From Pseudomonadota bacterium (lineage in GTDB: Bacteria; Pseudomonadota; Gammaproteobacteria; Burkholderiales; Sulfuricellaceae): a stretch of DNA of 7,437 nt. The DNA is taken from assembly GCA_021783895.1 (NCBI GenBank), contig JAJXTJ010000047.1, positions 1 to 7,437 on the forward strand. The letters run 5' to 3'. The notes beneath the pieces were generated by a model. That model saw only the letters and a list, made by a program, of their open reading frames with translations, did not search any database and was not told where the DNA came from. Position 1 is the stretch's first letter, and every line of letters begins with the position of its first letter. The translations under genes and the position numbers were made by a program. Positions 5,983 through 7,437 of the stretch are shown here, piece after piece.

Positions 5983-5991
5983 TGGTATAAA
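5983..5991 (+). promoter_or_regulatory. Extended -10 promoter for lplT
   Basis: TGGTATAAA provides a TGN extension joined to TATAAA, a type of promoter that works with a poor -35 region; the best -35 match 17 bases upstream (TGGCAC) is weak. Transcription would start near 5998, leaving about 52 bases of leader before the ATG at 6050. Confidence 0.4.
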
Positions 5992-6049
5992 ACTGAGGGC
6001 TTATTCTCTGCCCCTGAAAAACGAATGGAACCCTACCCAGAAACATCCG

Positions 6050-7312
6050 ATGAAACGTAGCTTTTACATTATTCTGTCGGCCCAGTTTTTTTCCGCACTG
6101 GCCGATAATGCGCTGCTGATCGTCGCCATCTTCGCCCTGCGCGATATGCACGCGCCGCAAGAATACGAACCCCTGCTCAAGCTGTTTTTCACCCTTTCCT
6201 ATGTCTTGCTCGCCGCATTTGTCGGCGCTTTTGCCGACTCGATGCCCAAAGGTCGGGTGATGCTCATCAGCAACGGCGTCAAAATCCTCGGTTGCCTGAC
6301 GATGTTTGCCGGCGTACACCCGCTGGCCGCCTATGCGGTCGTTGGCCTGGGCGCCGCTATTTACTCCCCCGCCAAGTACGGCATACTCACTGAACTGCTG
6401 CCGCATCGCCTGCTGGTGGTCGCCAACGGCTGGATCGAAGGGCTGACAGTGATGGCAATTATTCTTGGCACCGTCGTAGGCGGTCTGCTGGTCAAACCGG
6501 ACATTGCCCAGGTCCTGTTGAACTTCGATTTCCCGATGATCAACACCGGCATCGGCACGATTCCGGAAATGAGCATCGGCATCATTGGCAGCATTTACCT
6601 GATTGCCGCAGCATTCAACCTGTACATCCCCGACACCGGAGTGGATCACCGGATACTGAAGAAAAATCCGCTCTATCTGTTACACGATTTCAACCACTGC
6701 CTGAAGCTGCTGTGGCGCGACAAGCTGGGCCAGGTATCGCTCGCCGTCACCACCCTGTTCTGGGGTGCAGGCGCAGCGCTGCAATTCATTGTCCTGAAGT
6801 GGGCGGACGCGGCACTGAATTTGGGGTTATCCAAAGCCAGCATGTTACAGGGGGTGGTAGCGATAGGCGTCGCCATCGGTGCGGTACTGGCGGCAAAAAT
6901 GGTTTCGATGCGAAAATCGGTAAAAGTGATCCCCCTTGGCATCGCCATGGGACTGGTCGTTCTCGGCATGATTTTCGTGCGCGACCTGTGGATTGCCGTG
7001 CCGCTGCTCGTCCTCATCGGCGCGCTGTCAGGATTTTTTGTTGTGCCGATGAATGCACTGTTGCAGCATCGCGGCCATATCCTGATGGGCGCGGGCCATT
7101 CGATTGCGGTGCAGAATTTCAACGAAAATTTGTCGATCCTCGTCATGACCGGCCTCTATGCGTTGCTGGTCTATTTGAATATGTCAATCTATTCAATCAT
7201 CGCATTATTTGGGCTATTCGTGAGCGGCATGATGTATTATTTAAAAAGGCGACACGAAAAAAACCAGCGCCAATTCGACGATGTCGCACTGCTCGACGAC
7301 ACCCGGCTCTGA
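6050..7312 (+). CDS. lplT: Lysophospholipid transporter LplT (MFS)
   Basis: This 420-residue inner-membrane protein has about 12 hydrophobic segments, roughly at residues 6-26, 42-64, 72-88, 91-112, 130-150, 175-195, 230-250, 265-285, 292-309, 312-335, 360-378 and 381-401. LplT flips lysophospholipids inward so that they can be re-acylated, typically by Aas. The LplT signatures FFSALADNALL (12-22) and GAAIYSPAKYGIL (98-110) are present, and the MFS loop between helices 2 and 3 reads ADSMPKGR. Escherichia coli LplT is about 397 residues; the extra length here is mainly a charged, probably cytoplasmic C-terminal tail. No aas gene is in the window, so the acyltransferase must be elsewhere. The frame is open upstream to a TTG at 5954, but the hydrophobic first helix follows the ATG at 6050 directly, as expected for the family. 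The upstream ribosome binding site is weak. Confidence 0.88.
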   Translation: MKRSFYIILSAQFFSALADNALLIVAIFALRDMHAPQEYEPLLKLFFTLSYVLLAAFVGAFADSMPKGRVMLISNGVKILGCLTMFAGVHPLAAYAVVGLGAAIYSPAKYGILTELLPHRLLVVANGWIEGLTVMAIILGTVVGGLLVKPDIAQVLLNFDFPMINTGIGTIPEMSIGIIGSIYLIAAAFNLYIPDTGVDHRILKKNPLYLLHDFNHCLKLLWRDKLGQVSLAVTTLFWGAGAALQFIVLKWADAALNLGLSKASMLQGVVAIGVAIGAVLAAKMVSMRKSVKVIPLGIAMGLVVLGMIFVRDLWIAVPLLVLIGALSGFFVVPMNALLQHRGHILMGAGHSIAVQNFNENLSILVMTGLYALLVYLNMSIYSIIALFGLFVSGMMYYLKRRHEKNQRQFDDVALLDDTRL

Positions 7313-7330
7313 ATCTTCTCCGGGTAATTT
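7301..7330 (+). terminator. Weak candidate terminator at the lplT stop
   Basis: ACCCGG (7301-7306) and CCGGGT (7320-7325) could pair over a 13-base loop spanning the stop codon, followed by AATTT. The stem is only 6 bp and the T run is short, so termination here is uncertain. The stronger hairpin at 7342-7360 may serve instead. Confidence 0.2.
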
Positions 7331-7393
7331 AACAAGGTAAACCCCCGGCTATGCCGGGGGACTCACCAAGGTTTGACCTATACGTCGGTCGCT

Positions 7394-7430
7394 GTGAATC
7401 TTCTTTCTCGACTAAAAGAAGGAGATTCAC
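7394..7430 (+). promoter_or_regulatory. Stem that can sequester the transposase ribosome binding site
   Basis: GTGAATCT (7394-7401) pairs with AGATTCAC (7423-7430), and TCTTT (7402-7406) can continue with AAAGA (7415-7419), leaving a 3-base bulge. The strong Shine-Dalgarno sequence AAGGAG (7419-7424) lies in the 3' arm and bulge, 7 bases before the ATG. In IS200 a stem of this kind is known to hold down transposase translation, and the same role is inferred here. Confidence 0.6.
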
Positions 7431-7431
7431 G

Positions 7432-7437
7432 ATGAAA
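7432..7437 (+). CDS. Start of a probable IS200-type transposase (partial)
   Basis: Only ATG AAA is inside the window. The call rests on the ideal AAGGAG site 7 bases upstream and on the IS200-like leader structures, not on the two codons. If the element is a second copy of the one whose end lies at 1-105, the protein would end in RYDQMKLGL. Confidence 0.4.

Larger units (their letters stand above)
7338..7437 (+). mobile_element. Probable 5' (left) end of an IS200/IS605-family element
   Basis: A perfect hairpin with arms CCCCCGGC (7342-7349) and GCCGGGGG (7353-7360) around TAT matches the core of the hairpin at 86-104 and would be the left-end structure bound by TnpA. It is followed by about 30 bases without structure and then an inverted repeat over a transposase ribosome binding site. 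This order (end hairpin, leader, attenuating stem, tnpA ATG) is that of IS200. The precise 5' boundary probably lies within about 20 bases left of 7342 but cannot be fixed from one copy. Confidence 0.5.

Noticed and set aside
5912..6649. Minus-strand 245-residue open frame opposite lplT
   Set aside because: The translation is a low-hydrophobicity Asp/Gln/His-rich shadow of a membrane protein gene and has no family signature.

Overview
The window looks like a chromosomal segment of a betaproteobacterium, probably of the Nitrosomonadales/Gallionellaceae type. This is an inference from moderate-to-high GC, the protein styles (Bcp, PIN-PhoH, a YeiE/CysL-like LysR protein, LplT) and the IS200-type borders; no rRNA or taxonomic marker is present. 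It splits into an accessory-looking left part (1 to about 1020) and an ordinary housekeeping part (1021 to 7312), and both borders appear to be ends of IS200-like insertion elements in the same orientation.

Left part. Bases 1-105 hold the last codons of a protein that resembles an IS200-type TnpA tail, followed by three tight hairpins that fit the 3' end of such an element. Next comes a decayed ankyrin-repeat gene (about 219-442) whose reading frame is broken at least twice. A complete small gene follows (452-772) whose product I recognise as a homologue of the cyanobacterial fluorescence recovery protein (FRP), the partner of the orange carotenoid protein (OCP). No OCP gene is in the window. 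A 248-base AT-richer spacer with a perfect TATAAT separates it from the next gene.

Middle part, plus strand. A 525-residue cobalamin-binding-type radical SAM enzyme of unknown substrate (1021-2598) is followed by a Bcp/PrxQ peroxiredoxin (2701-3159) and, 10 bases later, a PIN-PhoH ribonuclease/ATPase (3170-4567). The last two look like one transcription unit. An 18-bp-arm inverted repeat (4569-4629) closes it and also supplies the last codons of the convergent gene.

Right part. On the minus strand a LysR-type regulator (5872-4982) and a 121-residue hypothetical protein (4973-4608) are separated by 8 bases and probably co-transcribed. Divergent from lysR is lplT (6050-7312), a lysophospholipid transporter of the major facilitator superfamily. 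The 177-base gap between the divergent genes carries two small palindromes and an extended -10 promoter. The window ends in a second IS200-like left end: a perfect GC hairpin, an inverted repeat that folds over a strong ribosome binding site, and the ATG of its transposase.

The most unusual items are the FRP homologue outside its known photoprotection context, next to eroded accessory DNA and an insertion element, and the pair of same-orientation IS200-like ends bracketing the whole segment. I found no CRISPR array, tRNA or rRNA, and no clear new multi-gene defence system.
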